64,000 bases of DNA, taken from Galdieria sulphuraria (lineage: Eukaryota; Rhodophyta; Bangiophyceae; Galdieriales; Galdieriaceae). This document shows positions 1 to 14,290 of the stretch, piece after piece. Where the stretch lies: NCBI RefSeq assembly GCF_000341285.1, contig NW_005178450.1:112828-176827 (forward strand). Direction: 5' to 3'. Each line of letters opens with the position of its first letter. The stretch's first letter is position 1. The notes under the pieces are model-generated. The model was not told where the DNA came from. It was given only the letters and a program-made list of their open reading frames with translations, and ran no database searches. The position numbers were made by a program, and so were the translations under genes.

Positions 1-2114
1 CTATTATCCAGTCTTCCGATAAAACATCACAATCATACAATAACTGAACAAGAAAAGAAAAATATTTTCGATAGTTTGGCAATCGCTAAAGTAACAACTT
101 TCAGAGTAGCTGTCTTGTCGATATAAAGAAATCTTACAAACCTCACAATATTCCTTCCAGTATTTCAGTAACCACATACCATCCGATGAATGCATACAAA
201 ACTTGATTAAGACACCAGACCAATGACGAACAAATAATATCCATTGTTGAGTAACTTGTTGTTGAGTAAGGCCTTCTTGGACGTCGAGCTTATTTAACAA
301 GAGAGGAAATATAACTCTCAAAATATGAGAAGAAGTAACATCCAATGCCAATTTCAATGCATTCAGTTCCAACACGGCAGTTTCTGGAGAATGTTGTTCT
401 TCCAAAGCACGTTGGAACGTATCCTTTATCTCTTGACGCACAAGGTTTCTTTCCGTAGGAGGTGAAAAACTCGAAGAAGACTTGAAAGCTAAGGAATCAG
501 GTGTCATACCCAATTCTGCGGCTTCTCTGTCCTCTTCAATGGCAATGTCTTCAGATTCGTTCCTTTCTATTTCTTCCAATTCGTCAATGGATGACTCGTC
601 ATCTTCCTCTGCTTTATGAGTTTCTTCTTGCCATTGGATGCAATGATGCTTACTTTCATCTTGTATAGTTGTTTCCTTCTCATTTCTATCAAATAAGTTG
701 GATTCCATATTGAAACTTCCCATTCTTTCCAACAAGACTCTCTCATCCATAGTTTCCTTTCGATAAGGATGTTCTCGAAGAATAATACGTGAATGGTGAG
801 GAATATGTGATTTTGCTTTTACAACCACAAAGGAATCTACTATACAGCCTTCAGAAATCTCACAATCATCATTTAAAACCACATTATCTGCAATAAGTGA
901 ACCCACAACGCGAACATTACTTTTCAAAATACTATGGGACCATATAATACTATCTTTAATATGACAGTTCGGACCAATCGTCACATTATCTCCAATGACA
1001 GAATGAACTATCACGGCATTCTCATCTATGCGAGTATTTTCACCCAAGACTGTACATCTTCCAATATACGAAGACCAAGCCAAGCTACAACTCGATGCAA
1101 TATATTTAGGACCACGTCGATACTCATATTTCGTCGTTTTGAAAGGAAACCGTTCAACTGTCCAAGGATAACTCCAGCGATGAATAAAGGCAAAACATAC
1201 ATAGAAATAACTTTCCATGTTCGTTATTCGACAAGCAAAATCTGCACTTCCACTCAAAATGTGGCCATAGATTTGATTGCCTAATAGTTCTCCTTCACCA
1301 CCGTCAATCTTTCCTCGGATAAAGTCGCGAATGTTATCATAGTCAAAGTTCTCTCTAAACTCTACAAGAACTTCAGGAGCACAAATATCGATACCACAAT
1401 CTTCTAAACTAGAAAATATCTCCACTCTAGAGGAATATTCGGTCAAAGTTGTAATACCAGGAATAACTATTTTGTCTTTCCTATCATAGGAATACTGAAT
1501 GATTTGTCCATTTTCCAACCTGGCAATATCACACGAGCTACTGATACTTCGAAGTCCAAAACAACTAGTTAATACCCAACTTTTGCTTCTTTCTCTTCTA
1601 GCTCGGTGTTCCTGACAAATAAGATCGGATAAACTTATTGAAAGCAAAAAGATTGCACTTACTTTAACAACATCCAAAAGATTAAAGGTGAAAAATGCTC
1701 CAGGAAATATTAGAATAAAGTCACTTTGTGGTCTCCAATCTCCTCGACTGTCAAGCTATCCAAAGTGTGAATTGGTTCAAACTCATAGAAAGATCCACAA
1801 CTTACTTCTCTTATGGCATCTCCTGCAACCAACCACTGACTATTGGTGAGAAAATGCAAATTCATATCAAAGTTCAAGGTTTTCACAAATTTCGCTAAAG
1901 TTTCCTTTATATGCTCGCGACAGATAATCACGCAATCCTTTACTTCTGCTTGTAAGAGAGCTTCCAGCTGATATTGGAGTAAGCTAACGTTTACAATAGG
2001 CAAAAGTGCTTCACAGAACGTTCCATCCGTGCAAGGTGGTCTCAGTTTATCACTAAAGAAGTCTGCAAACAAGACTGCTTTTAAATCTCCATCGCTAGGA
2101 GAATAACTTGCCAT
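1..2114 (-). CDS. EIF2B5: Translation initiation factor eIF2B subunit epsilon (3' end off the window)
   Basis: Catalytic subunit of the eIF2B guanine-nucleotide exchange factor that recycles cytosolic eIF2-GDP. Exons are 2114-1806, 1755-1663, 1611-142 and 43 to beyond the edge. Introns of 50, 51 and 98 nt keep phase. The N-terminal third is nucleotidyltransferase-like (LKAVLFADFF, then SDFILIFPGAFF formed by splicing). The middle carries left-handed beta-helix hexapeptide repeats (around IGDNVTIGPNCHI). An acidic linker and a C-terminal W2/HEAT domain follow; after the last intron it reads LLYDCDVLSEDW, the W2 signature that binds eIF2. An apparent frameshift near 1750 disappears when the GTAAGT intron 1756-1805 is removed. 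The ATG at 2114 is chosen because no upstream in-frame ATG exists. About 638 residues lie inside the window; the C-terminus is missing. Confidence 0.93.
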
Positions 2115-2224
2115 TTCACATGAAAACAATTTTCTATTCGTCCGTGTTCATTAGAAAATAACAAAAAAAGAAATATACAATTCATCGTTTTATTAGTACA
2201 AGAAAAACATCTCAATCACATCAT

Positions 2225-5200
2225 TTATGAGTTATCCCATTCCAGAAGCATCTGAACAGCATCAGAAATATTGCTGTTTGTCAATTGAAGAACTTGATAA
2301 GCCTTTTCCGGATCAAAACCCATACTTGCAAGCTCTACAACAGCATCATCAGAAACTACGACATTGGAATCATTTCTATTCATGGAGTAGGAACTTGTAT
2401 TACATTTCGTTCTTTCTTCTGGAGCAATGGAGACTGAGTTATTCAGCACTTTGGTTGTATCAAAGTTATCATGAGTAAAAATAATGATACAAGAACTATG
2501 TTCTGATGCACCTTCCACAACACGATACCTGATTCCTACAGGAACCTTTACATTCAATTTGCTAGAAGTAAAAAATGTATGCACAAATCGAATAGTAAGC
2601 CAACATGGAGTTTCCGTTGAGCTGCAGTGAAATACAAATACAAGAGAACCTTCAATTCCTTTCATAAAACCTTTGCCACATTCTAGTTCACATAATCGAG
2701 CACTTCCATTGGGAATAACAGAAGTTGGTTCTTGACACCAAATACCACTAATCAGGTTCGCATCTACCAAATGAAGAGGACCTTCAAGTGCATTTGCAAT
2801 TACCAAACGAAGACTTCTTTTACCATTTTGGTTTCTATTTGATGGAAATGAGACGCATCTATCAATTTCTCTTTGAATAACATCATCAACGGACTTGGAA
2901 GGATGAGATGGTTGATACAAACCACCCAACGGTTGACTTGTGCCTTGGCAAGATACAGAATCTTGATGTGAACCACGAGTAACAGAAGTCGTTTCACTTG
3001 AAATATTTTCATCCAAAAATGGTACTTGATGAAAAATATCACCCAACATATCACTACTAGTTTCTTGTTCAGTATCCTGCAAACTTTCTCCAACATCACT
3101 TTGTCTACCCGATATACTTCCTTCCTCATCGCTCTCTGAACCCTTGTAAGCTGAGGATGAGTCCCGTGATGAAGTAGTAGTATATTGTAAAGGCGAGCTG
3201 GCTGAATTTACAAATCGAATATTCCTGAGAATAACCTTACGGAGACTTTCAACTGCACTTGAAGAAGGACAGTCAATTCTTTCCCATAAGAAACCTTGTT
3301 GAGTTCTGCTTGAAAGCACACAGATTGCCAACGCTGGTGTGCCTCTGACAGAACTGGTCATTCTTGCATCTACTATATGTCGCAACTTGCGCTGCCAAAG
3401 AACCTTTCCATCAAAAGTTGTTATCATCAATCTTCTAGAAGTTAGCAACGCTGCTCTTCCTCTGAAATTACTAGATACCGGAACTGTTCGACCTTGGTTC
3501 AAGGCTTCTTGAACTTTGACAGCCAACAACTCCTTTCCAAGTGTCTTTCCACGACGACCTGATCTTGTAAAAAGAGTAACAATGGCAGCAAGTTGCCATT
3601 CTGGGGATTTTTCATCGGTAGTTGCTTTACTAGGAGTATATTGGAAAAGATTATCCAATTCAATCCAATATAGTAGCTCTTCATGGTCTTCATCACCACT
3701 TCGAATGACAGCTTGTAAGATTGCTTTTCCAGTGGCTGCATGTACATCGTAACACTGCAATTGCTTTACCGTACCAATAGCACGTGGCGGTCTCATAGGC
3801 AAAGCTCCTTGTTGTAAACCACCAACAGTCATACTTCGCAAACCTGCAGCTGGTTCCGCAATAAAGTCAAGTACACCAGTCATTGGATGTACTAGACCTC
3901 CAACGAGACCTTTGCCCAGCCCTTTAAAGAAACCACTAGCTCCTTCTCGCTTAAGACCTTGATAAGGATCTCGAAAGACGCCAGAAACGCCTTTAGAAAT
4001 ACCTTCTCCGAAATATTTCGCACCTTGAACAAAACCATCAACCGCAGAAGTTGGTTGACGTGATCTTTTCATTTCTCTCTCCGCTAAATATTCCCGATTT
4101 CCAACGGCTGTTGCTAAACCAACTGAAAGCGAACGCGGAATCTGATTGATAGAATTGAGCAAACCTCCAACCGTATTAGTCACTAGCGACCTTGAGCCAC
4201 GATCTAACCTAATAATAAAATCTCGGCCACCGACCGCTTTAGATGGTTCAACAAAAAAGTCTTTTGCGCCTAGTGCAATGGAATCAAATAGCGCAGCAGG
4301 GTTTCCTAACAGGCTGTTCGAGGAAATGAGTTTCAATCTTTGACCCAAGACCTGAGTAATATAATATTCTCCAATGAGTCCTCTTAGATGACTTTCTGTA
4401 TCAAATACATGATGTAATTCTAAAGCATTAAACCGAAACTCAGCCCCTTCCACATTTCCAACTGTGGCAAGCAACACTCGAATCAGTCGTCTATAAGCTC
4501 CATAACGAGTCGTCGTAGATGGTGCTGACGAAAAGGAGACAATAAGTTGCACTGGTCCAAAGAGTAACCATTCTATATAAAGACGTTCACGAAAAACGAG
4601 ACTGTTTGAATCCATGTTCTGATCTCGATCTTCTCTATCCTCTTCATCTTCACCTTGTAGACATTCCTCCTGTGAACTCGAGTCTAGACGAAGGAGAACT
4701 TGTAAAAATGGCCAACAACGTCTTAAGAAGTACTCATCCAAGGAAATATTAAGTCTTTGAAAAGCAAAATACACTCCTGTGAAAGCTTGTATTCCAGGAA
4801 AGGTCTTGGGTGACTTTTCGATAGTTATCTGAAAAAAAGGTTTGTTATTCGTATTATCCGGTACAGAAACACTATTATCTGAAGCTTCTGAAGTTGACCT
4901 ACGTTCTGAGGGCCAAGCAATTACTGGCCAAGGTGCATTCGGAAGTTGATTGTCAAGCTGCAAGTCTCCTATGCTTAGATCGTACACTTGATAATCTTCT
5001 GTTTTCTGATAATCAAAATGAACATTCGTAAGAGTCAAATAAGCAAGTTCTGTAGGAGTGGAATCAATGAAAGATATTCCAACGGCATCAAGTGCAATAC
5101 TGAAGTGCCATGCTCTGTTCACATTCTCTTCTTCTTTCTTTGCAACAACAACTTGATTAGATGAAATAGCAGTGGCCTCCTGTTGAGGTCTTGCATTCAA

Positions 5201-8200
5201 ATCTTCTCCTAAAGAACAAAGAGCATCACCAGTGCTTGGAGTCGAGATAAACTTGGTAGCAGCAAAAGTAATCTTGGCAAGCGCTGCTAGAGGATCATCT
5301 ATGTCAACTGAACCATCATCAACAAAAGTTACAACTTTGGTAGGACCATTCACAGTGACAGCATATAAAAGTGCAGGACCTTTTGGCAAAACTTGTTTGT
5401 TAAACTTTCTCGAAACAATATCAATGCTAATATTAAATTCCGGATACCTCATTGCAGTCATCTCCGATCCATTCACGTTGGACATTGAACGACTCTCAGA
5501 CGAAGTCTCAACTACTTCTACAGCTAACAACTTTTTCTTACATTCCATGCCACAAGGATCATCCCATGCATATCTTGAAGTTCGTCCTGGTCGAACCAGC
5601 CAAGGTGGAAAATCCTGACTTGTACCAACTTGATGAAACGCAATAGCACGAGTACGGCATAGATTCACTATTTGATACGGCGGATATCTCCTATCCTCCT
5701 CTAATATAACAATTTTCTTAGACCCTCCAATTGGAGTTTGTATTCTGACCACAGGAATATACTGTTCATGACGTTTGGGTGAATACATCTTTAAAAATAC
5801 ATCTCCATGATAGTCAGGATTCAAAGGTCTACTCCATTGCCATTCTCGTGAGTATCTGTCTTCTGTTCGTCGTAGACTAAGCAGCCTTTCCTTGTCATTG
5901 AAGTCCCAATGTACTGCAACAAATTTCCCAGGAGGTATATCATGTACTAAATCTTCATCAACTCCCATTATAGTTGTCATTGCATCTTCTTTCTTACTTG
6001 TCTTCATCGAATGTGACTGGCACCATTGGAAAAGAAACTTTGTAGAGTTTTCAATGCGTAGGCAATCTCGAATAGTTGCTACGAGAGATTGTCCAAAGCT
6101 CCCCTTTCCTGGTCTCACATCCAAAATATAATTGCCTTGTTGTAAATTCAGTTCCAAGGGCTTGTCCACATTTGCCAAAGGTTCCATTAAGGGTATATAA
6201 TTGTCGTAGCCTGCAACAGCAAATGCAATTTCGTTACCATCAAAAACAACAAATGGATCTACAGGTTCTCCTGGAGGACAAGGAGCCAAAGAGAAGAATG
6301 ATATAGCATCATTACTGACTACTCTGACATTGATTGCAGAACTCGATTTGTTTCTCAGCCAGTATTCTGCTACTATTCTAAAATGATGACCCACTCTCCT
6401 ATCGTCATCTGTCAACTCAAGACGTGCAAACACCTTCTGACTACGAAGATTGAGACCTCTCGGTAAGAAAGATTCACTTCCAGAAAATGAAAACAACTCC
6501 ACACGATTATTAGGGTGCAAAACAACACTTTGACCCCAATCAGGAGTATCTGCTCTTTTCATAAATCCTTCATAATTAGGTTTCCCTCGACAAGGCCTAG
6601 ATAGATTATCATATCTTAAACTTAAAGTATTTTCCCCAATTTCATGAGAAAGTGAAAATACTTCAGCAGTTTGTAAGGGCTCCAGAATTCCCTCCACGAA
6701 ACCAAACGATTCTTCTTCAACTGAATGAAAAATTCGAGAGACACGACCTTTGGGTTTTCTTAGTCTAAAGGCTACTTCTCGTGGTAGTCCATTCTGAATA
6801 GTTAACGGAGGATGTATTTCCAAGTCCAACCAACCGTTTTCCCAACCAAAGGGGCGTTTTTCGTCCACTCGTGGAAACAGAAGGAAATAGAATTCGTCCA
6901 AACAAGTGTTTGCGGCATTAGAATCCTCCAAATCTGAAACACAGCAGACCAACGAGATAAATTTGTCCATATGACGCATAAAGTCTTCAGCTGAGTAGTT
7001 GTCAAAGCCCCATTTTCTCGACATCTTTCTTTCCTCTCGTGTGACTAACATGGCCTTTTTCCAAAACTCATGGAAAGATTCCAATGCACTACTCCAAGAA
7101 AAAATTCGCTTCTCGCATTCATTTGCCAACTCTTCACCATCAAAATGAATTCCACCGTTGATACAAGGTCTTAGATAAATGGGCTCATATTCAAAGCCAA
7201 GAGGAGGCGACCAAGCCTCTCCAGGTAAAATACTGTACATCTGTAAGTTGCGGCCATAGGTTACTTCAACTTTAATAGAAGTCTTATTCAATAGTCGATA
7301 TCTTGAGCGCAAAGTACAATAAGGACAACCATCCTTCATAGACACATCCCACACTGCAATGGTGTCCTTCATGATATACGGTTGGTTGTCTTCATCAACC
7401 ACTAAATTGGAAGAAGACTGTGCGGCATTAGCATCCACGGAATGTAATGAGACAAGGTGAACACCATATTCAGAGGCAGAGAGGGTCAAAACATCGTAAC
7501 CTGGAACTTGAACAGTGCAGCTATTGATAAACTCTAATTGATTGATATCTAGACAACAAAACCCTCTCTTAACGTAAGTTGTACAAATAAACACAATGCA
7601 ACTTACCGGTATCTTGAGAAGAAACGGCAGTTAAAGCCCTTATTAACTCATCTGTTCGGATATCAACTTCCTTTTCTTCTCCTTCCCAACAAACATAACG
7701 ACTCGAGTCATAAGGAAATGTCAGTGAAATAGGTACACCCAATGCATTATGTACGACAAAAGCTGCAACACTTGGTCTATCCTTGGAAATCATGTACTCA
7801 GTTCTCGTACAATATAAATCTGTCTGCTGAATGTGTTGAATCAAGTGACGAAAGCTTTCGACTGCTTTCAATACACCTTCCACTGCTACTTGAGTACTAT
7901 TGATATTTAGGCGATGTTCCGAAAGCAACTCTAACACCAATGTGTTTTTAGACCCAATGGAAAAATTGAGATTACAAGGCCAACGTTCTAAAACGGGTTC
8001 CCACCAACCCTTCTTTTCATAAAAGAGAAATACAGCAACTTCAAGTTTGACTTGACCACATAGAAAGTCTCGAAAAGTCCCTCGTAATCTATCGACACGA
8101 GCTTCTAACACTGGAACGCAAGAATTTCTCGACTCTTCCAATGCAATCAGTCTTATTCCTTGAACATTACATTGAAAGTCAATAGGAATTTTGGATGCTT

Positions 8201-11200
8201 CAGCTTCACATAAATGATGATCTTCTCCTACAAGGACATCATCAGAAATACACTTGTCTCGTTTCGTAGACAACTGTTCGGCATCAGCTACGAAAAGTCT
8301 CCAGATTACTGAAAACACGATGGGAGCATCGTGAATACCAAGTCGACACAATATGGAATCCACATTGACTCGAAGCACTCTCAAGTCGGAACCAAAACTG
8401 TAGTCAATAGTGAGTTCAAATGGATACAGTGCTTTTAGAAGATTGGGTTCGGAAATCGAACCCAACAAAACATGCATGTTTTTTCCAATAAAATGATAGA
8501 CTCCAGATTCTTCTGATGAAATGTCATACTTTGAAACAAGATCTCCTCCTAAAACCAATGCATGACTATCTGAACGGGATAAATCGGCAGGAAAATAAAA
8601 TTGACAATTCGAAAAGACAACAGTAATTTGTTTACCATAATATGGTTGATCGAAAACTCTTGTTGATTCTTCCCAAGACTCTGGTCGAAGTAACCAAGGA
8701 TCATAGTGAGCATTTGTAAAAGGAATCGATAGTCGATATATACTACGAATAAAGTCTGCAACCACAAAAAATTTCAAAGAGGAGAATGAAAATGAATACA
8801 CAGAAGCCGCTTCCGGCCATCCATAATATTTCATGACAAGAAGAGGTTGGTTGTCCCTTAAATCGTTGTAAATAATTGGAAGAACAAACAACAAGATGAG
8901 CTTACTTTTGAAGTTCTCTATCAGGCATAACTAAAGTTGTACGATAAAGAGAACATGGTCTTGTATCCAACATGGTAGCATGAATAGCAGAAGCCTCCAC
9001 ACTCAAACGACCATCATCATAATAGTCTATAAAAAAACTCATCCTATGGAAATCTATATCTGCGATAGCATAATGGGAATGACTGTCAAAACCACCAGAA
9101 AACAATGATAAACTCAATTGAGGGAATTCCAGTATCGCTCTATACCCAACAGGTATCTTACTAGGGGAGCGTCGAGGTAATAACCATTCACCGGGTAACA
9201 TATTCTCAGGGCTCGAAGACAATTCCGAGTCTTCTGACTTGCGACGGCAGATAAGATTTGCAATATTTTCTTTCTCGATATCCTCCGATAAATTTCCATA
9301 TAGAATGTGACACAACGTAGTATACTGAACTTCAGATACATGAAACATGGTGTGCCGTATTGACTTCATTCGGATAAATACATCAGGAGGAGGTTCCGTC
9401 GTATCTGACGAGGTCCAGTCATAACATGAGGCAGTATCAATATCAAATTCTAAGACGGCGTCCAATAGAAATGATTCACAAAAAGCTTCCTTTTTTGATG
9501 GTATTTCCGATTCAACTGTCATTTGATACAGCATACCATCAACAGAACCTGTCGTAATTGACAAGCCTATATTGTAATTGACAGCCATTTGCAATTTGTT
9601 CTTCAGGTGGAGATTTTCAGCTTTCAACCTGACAGCATCTTTACAAGATGAACTGCGAGGAATATCAAGCTCAAAAATATTAGAGATCAACCATAACAAA
9701 AAAGGGGCATATTTCGGATACTCTTTACCAGTTCCGGATCGTTCGGAACCGTTCGAAGGAAATAAATTTTCCATGGTCTTTGTCACTTGAGCCTTGAGTT
9801 CAGTCCAGAAGGAAGAAAGAAATATCAAATGAAAATCATTTGTTGTAATTTGCAGTTCTGGAATGTCTACAAAACTCTGACTGTCTTCTAAATTCACAGC
9901 AGTTACCAACGAACCTAACTTCCAACGACCACGACAATCTGATATTGGAACGTTCAATACTTTCTTTGAAACTTCCAATTCCGTTGACATGTTGTAAAGA
10001 GTAATATTATCAAATATTCCTTGTCCTTGGAAACCAATTGTATCCTCATGGTTTAAATTACCACCAAGTTGCGAGATAGTAAGTATAGCAAATGGCAAAC
10101 GATTTCGTTCGATTTCAAAAGTCAATTCTTCAAAAACAAAGTCGACGGATACTTTTCGTTTCGGAAAGAGCATTTCACTTTCAACAACTTTATCCTGCTT
10201 TTTAAAGTCATCAAGATTATCAAAGGTGGTACGACCCCTATGCTTTGAAAAAAGTTCGTCGTATCCCATCCTTCCAATATCTGCATAAACTGAAGGCTCG
10301 AGAATCATTTTTATGGATATGATACGAACATGGACCCTGTCTTCAGCAGGATTAGGATGAAAATTTGCATCTATGCAAAGAGCACCATAATTCTTTGCAT
10401 AGCGAACTTGGTCTTCACAAATAAATAAATTCTGCGGTTGCTGTCTAGAAAATAATTGCTTCAATAAAAACCTTTCAAAACTACATGAAAATTGCTTCTT
10501 GTCAAAAAGAAACGACAAGCACAAGGTCAATTCGAACAAACTGGCCTTCAAACCCACATTTCCTTGACGACTTCCAATAGAAACATTAATCTGTGGCATC
10601 ATCAACTGCAAAGTAAAATATGTAAGGTGTTCAATTCTTCTATCGGTCGATGCTTCTTCAACTACTTCCAAAGACGAGCTAACTGCTCTGTCAATAGTTG
10701 GATGAGTTTCCAACTGCTCAGTTTGTCTATATTTGCTATATTCCATAAACCATCCATCTTGCAAAAGCTCCTTGAAAAACATACAAAACTGAGGAACGAT
10801 ATGAAAATTCAAAGCAGGAAGTTCTCCAACAAGGCAAGCAAGCGGTCTATAGTGACAGTTCTTAATAAAAAGTGGAAGCTCATTGCAACTTGAAGCCGTA
10901 ATGGCATCCAACAAAGTCACAAAATACAAAATTGCTCGCTCCAACTTTAACACAACAATACACGTCGCATCAGATTCACTTATAGTTTCCATATATTTGA
11001 TATCTAAGTCGTTCAATTCAAGTTGATAGAAACCAAAGAGTGAAGACATATCTTGTATTGACTTGTACACAATCATTTGGTTAGACTCAAGTGCCTCATG
11101 TGAACAATTCTTCAATTTCAAAGTGTCAAAATTGAACCATACACCATCGCCTCTCTTTGAAGAACTAAGAAAGATCGATGGACCTTCTATTAAAATCTTC

Positions 11201-13320
11201 ATCTGAAAACGCTTCTTTCTTTCGTATAAACGAGACTCGAGATACTCCCGAAGTTCAGATAAACTTTTCTTGGCACGTACTGAAACACTTTCAATTAAAT
11301 TTGTTTTCTTTCTTGGAAGTTCAAAAACACCAAACAATGTTTTGAAAAAGCTCTGATCGATGAGAGAAATTTGTATGCCACCAAACCTACCGTATACGCC
11401 ATTACTTTCGTCTTGTTCACCCATTTCTATTTTAAACACACCAAGTACACCTTTTGATGTTTCTTCAACTCTCCCAAATGGGTCTTGTAGTAGAAAATCC
11501 ACTTGATCACGTAATGTATATTCCACAACATCTACTTTGGATGATAAACTGCTACTTTCTTCTTCCCTACACTTTCGACTTATCAACATAGAACCACCCT
11601 GATTACGACAATCAACAATCGAGAAATAGTTGAAAAGCAAATCAAGTCGAATAGTCCCTGAAAAACGTTTCTCAAAACCAAAAGACAAACCTCCAAGAAG
11701 CATCCTTGCAAAGGGTTGTTTCTCTTCTTCTAATCCATTATCACAAACTAAAAAGACTGCTTTTTCGATAACCACATCTACACGAAATAAACTGCAATCA
11801 TGAACATTGTTATTGGAATCAGCAAAGTCAGAGATACTATACTGTAAGGAAGCCTTATCATCTACGGGAAAAACATCACCAGGGCCTTCCTCTGCAGTCT
11901 TGAGACTATTATCAGATGAAGACACAGAATGTTTCGGTTCTTCTTGTTTGGAGGTAAAATATGATGACATCCATTGCAACCAACCAACATTACTTGTAGT
12001 ATCACTCTTATTCGAGTTCACTTCATCATTTTGAGACAAAGAGTTAATAGGAACCGTAATAGAATTTAACTTTTCATCAATTATACTACGATACAATAGG
12101 ATATCATCCAATTCCAATACATCTTCCAACTCCTCAAGTCGTTTAGGATACATAATACCTTTCGTATTACTATCTTGTTTCAGTTTAGAATACCTTTGTA
12201 ACAAATATTTTTCACGCAACTCAAAATATTCAAGCATACGCAACCTCCTTAACTTCATTGCTTCTACTTGAAGATTTTTTTCCTGCTTGATTCTTTGACC
12301 AAGACCAGGAAATATTTGTTCAACAATCCACTTCCACTTTTCTATTGCATTCTCAGGCTTAGTTGTCTTTTGCGAAAAAGCTTCCAATAACTTCATCATG
12401 CTTATATATTGCAGTCTATCCAATGAACAGTCAAAGTTATGGACACATAAATACAGAACAGCATTAGGAATGGGTTGGTCTTCTTTCATATCTTCCATAG
12501 GATTCCGCAATTTCGCTTGTAAAGTTGCAGAAAAAGGACCAAACAGTTTATACCTTTGATTACTTTCCGAATTCACAATGTTAAGAATGTCTTCTTCAAA
12601 TACTGCTGATTCGTTAAAGACGTCTTTTCCAATATAAAATGAAAGATCCTGTATATTTACAACCTTGTAGAGGATAGGACCTTCTGATACTTCTCCCAGA
12701 TTTTGTTCCCAACTTCTATCGGTGGAAACAACAGACATAAACTTGAGATGAAAGTAACTTGCCATGCGAAAGCTGTTTCCTTCATCCAGAACATATTTCA
12801 CAACAATATCTGAAATGTCTATCTGTATTCTGCTGATAACCCGAGTAAGCAGACGTTGATACCAAGTGGCCGAATTGCTGTTACTATTTGCGTCCTGTTT
12901 GACGCTACTACTCAGTTCCAAGAGTGCTTGTCTTTTTGTTTCTCTGAGAGCTTCATCTGCTGCCAGCCTAGCACGTTTCCTACGTTGTGCATAGGAGTTT
13001 TGGTCCTGTGTTGAAACAGATGCACTAACAGGTACAGCTTCTAGTCGCAACCCCTTTAAAGAGATAACAGAGGAGTTACTCCATATATTTTTCCAAGGTA
13101 CTAAGATTTCCAATTCTGCAATTTCTCCGCGTCTCACAGAAGCACCCAAGTCTAGCCCTAAAGAAGCCATGAAAACCGATAGTGCCTCTGGCCTCAGTGC
13201 CAACGAACGAAGACAAAGTTTTCCTGACCAAAGGCCTAAACTCACATTTTTAGTTTCCAAACCTTCTATATACTGTCCCAGAAACCGACTAAGAAGGTCT
13301 GCTGCAAGAGTCTCCAACAT
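2225..13320 (-). CDS. VPS13: VPS13-family bridge-like lipid transfer protein with C-terminal UBA domain
   Basis: Giant lipid-transfer protein of membrane contact sites. Two small introns (8857-8905 and 7564-7606) join three exons into 3667 residues. It begins with the chorein_N domain (MLETLAADLLSRFLGQYIEG), followed by long beta-rich repeats expected to form the lipid groove. A VAB/SHR-BD domain lies near residue 2280 (FRIVAEYWLRNKSS). The conserved VPS13 C-terminal helical region is near residues 3030-3140 (GLVGGLVHPMTGVLDF), followed by a PH-like domain (LLTSRRLMITTFDGKVLW). The last 45 residues form a ubiquitin-associated domain (ELASMGFDPEKAYQVLQ), an unusual position for the family. The ATG at 13320 opens the chorein domain; the frame upstream of it has no family similarity. 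The gene lies 110 bp downstream of the start of eIF2B-epsilon on the same strand. Confidence 0.95.
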
Positions 13321-13587
13321 TGTGGAATCCGGTAAGATGATCCCACAAAGTATTCCAAGTCGCAATTTTGTTTCCTAGTCTCAAGCACAGTCTCCTCTTC
13401 AATATTCTTCTGTACAACTCTATGTTCAAGCACTGAACAAAATAAAAACACAATATCCACAAGTATGTTGTTCAAAACATTCATCTTTATGCTATACTGA
13501 CTGTCTACAAACAACGCGAAAGAGCGGTGCCTGGTCTATTCCATGACGACAATATCTTACTAAACTTTGCAATAAACCAAAGAACAG

Positions 13588-13957
13588 TTATAAATAGTCA
13601 TCGTCTGCTTCTTTTTGTCTCCGTTGACGAGGAGCACTTTCTTCACGTTCGTGTGCCAAGTCTACTCTTATAGCTCTACCATCAAGTTCCTTTCCATTGA
13701 GTAGATTTACTGCTGAAGCAGCGTCTTCAGGCGATTCAAAAGTTACAAAACCGAATCCCCTGCAAGTTCTTGAGTTCCTTTCTAAAGGAGATAGTGCTCG
13801 TAACGTACCTTGAGCGTCCTGAATACCTGTCCATTACGACATGTGCGTTTACAACGCTTGCTTCTACACCAATGGCATTCTGAAAAGCTCTTTTTAAACC
13901 TTCACTAGAAGTCTTCCATGACAAGTTTCCGATGAAAAGACGAACTGCTTGCGACAT
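13588..13957 (-). CDS. Small single-RRM RNA-binding protein
   Basis: A 106-residue protein that is essentially one RNA-recognition motif. RNP2 reads LFIGNLSW near residue 6. RNP1 reads RGFGFVTF and is split by the 49-nt intron 13760-13808, which joins SGRS to RGFGF in phase. A short basic-to-acidic tail follows (RQRRQKEADDDYL). The start at 13957 (MSQAVRLF) is chosen because it sits just before RNP2; the upstream in-frame extension is not RRM-like. The architecture resembles plant and algal glycine-rich or cold-shock RRM proteins without the glycine tail. No organelle transit peptide is evident. The precise RNA target cannot be inferred. Confidence 0.88.
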
Positions 13958-14290
13958 GCTGAGATGATAAATGCGAAATGACGGCCGGGTGCAATAGTCA
14001 CTTGGGTTGAATGGCACGAATGTATCTGTTTACGAGATAATGAAGAAACAAATGTTCAGTGAGTTGCTGAACAAGAAAAACAACTGCTCGCGAAGCCATA
14101 TTTTGTCAAATTGAGAAGAAAAAAAATCATACTGTGTCTATTATCTAACTGATACATTATACCCAATAGACATTCGTCAAACTTTGTATTTTGCATGATA
14201 AAAGAAACTTGAAAGTTTTATCGATGAGCACATCTATTTTACTATCCTTGCGTTGAGGCGTATACTATTCCTTGAAAATTTTGGATTCCC
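13958..14290. other. Divergent spacer between RRM gene and RPN12
   Basis: A 333-bp spacer between two head-to-head start codons, so it must hold both promoters. It is A+T-rich with several T/A runs. I see no RNA gene, repeat or recognisable box in it. Confidence 0.5.

Noticed and set aside
1756-1805. Apparent frameshift in eIF2B-epsilon
   Set aside because: A 50-nt GTAAGT...GATAG intron restores the frame and the conserved SDFILIF segment.
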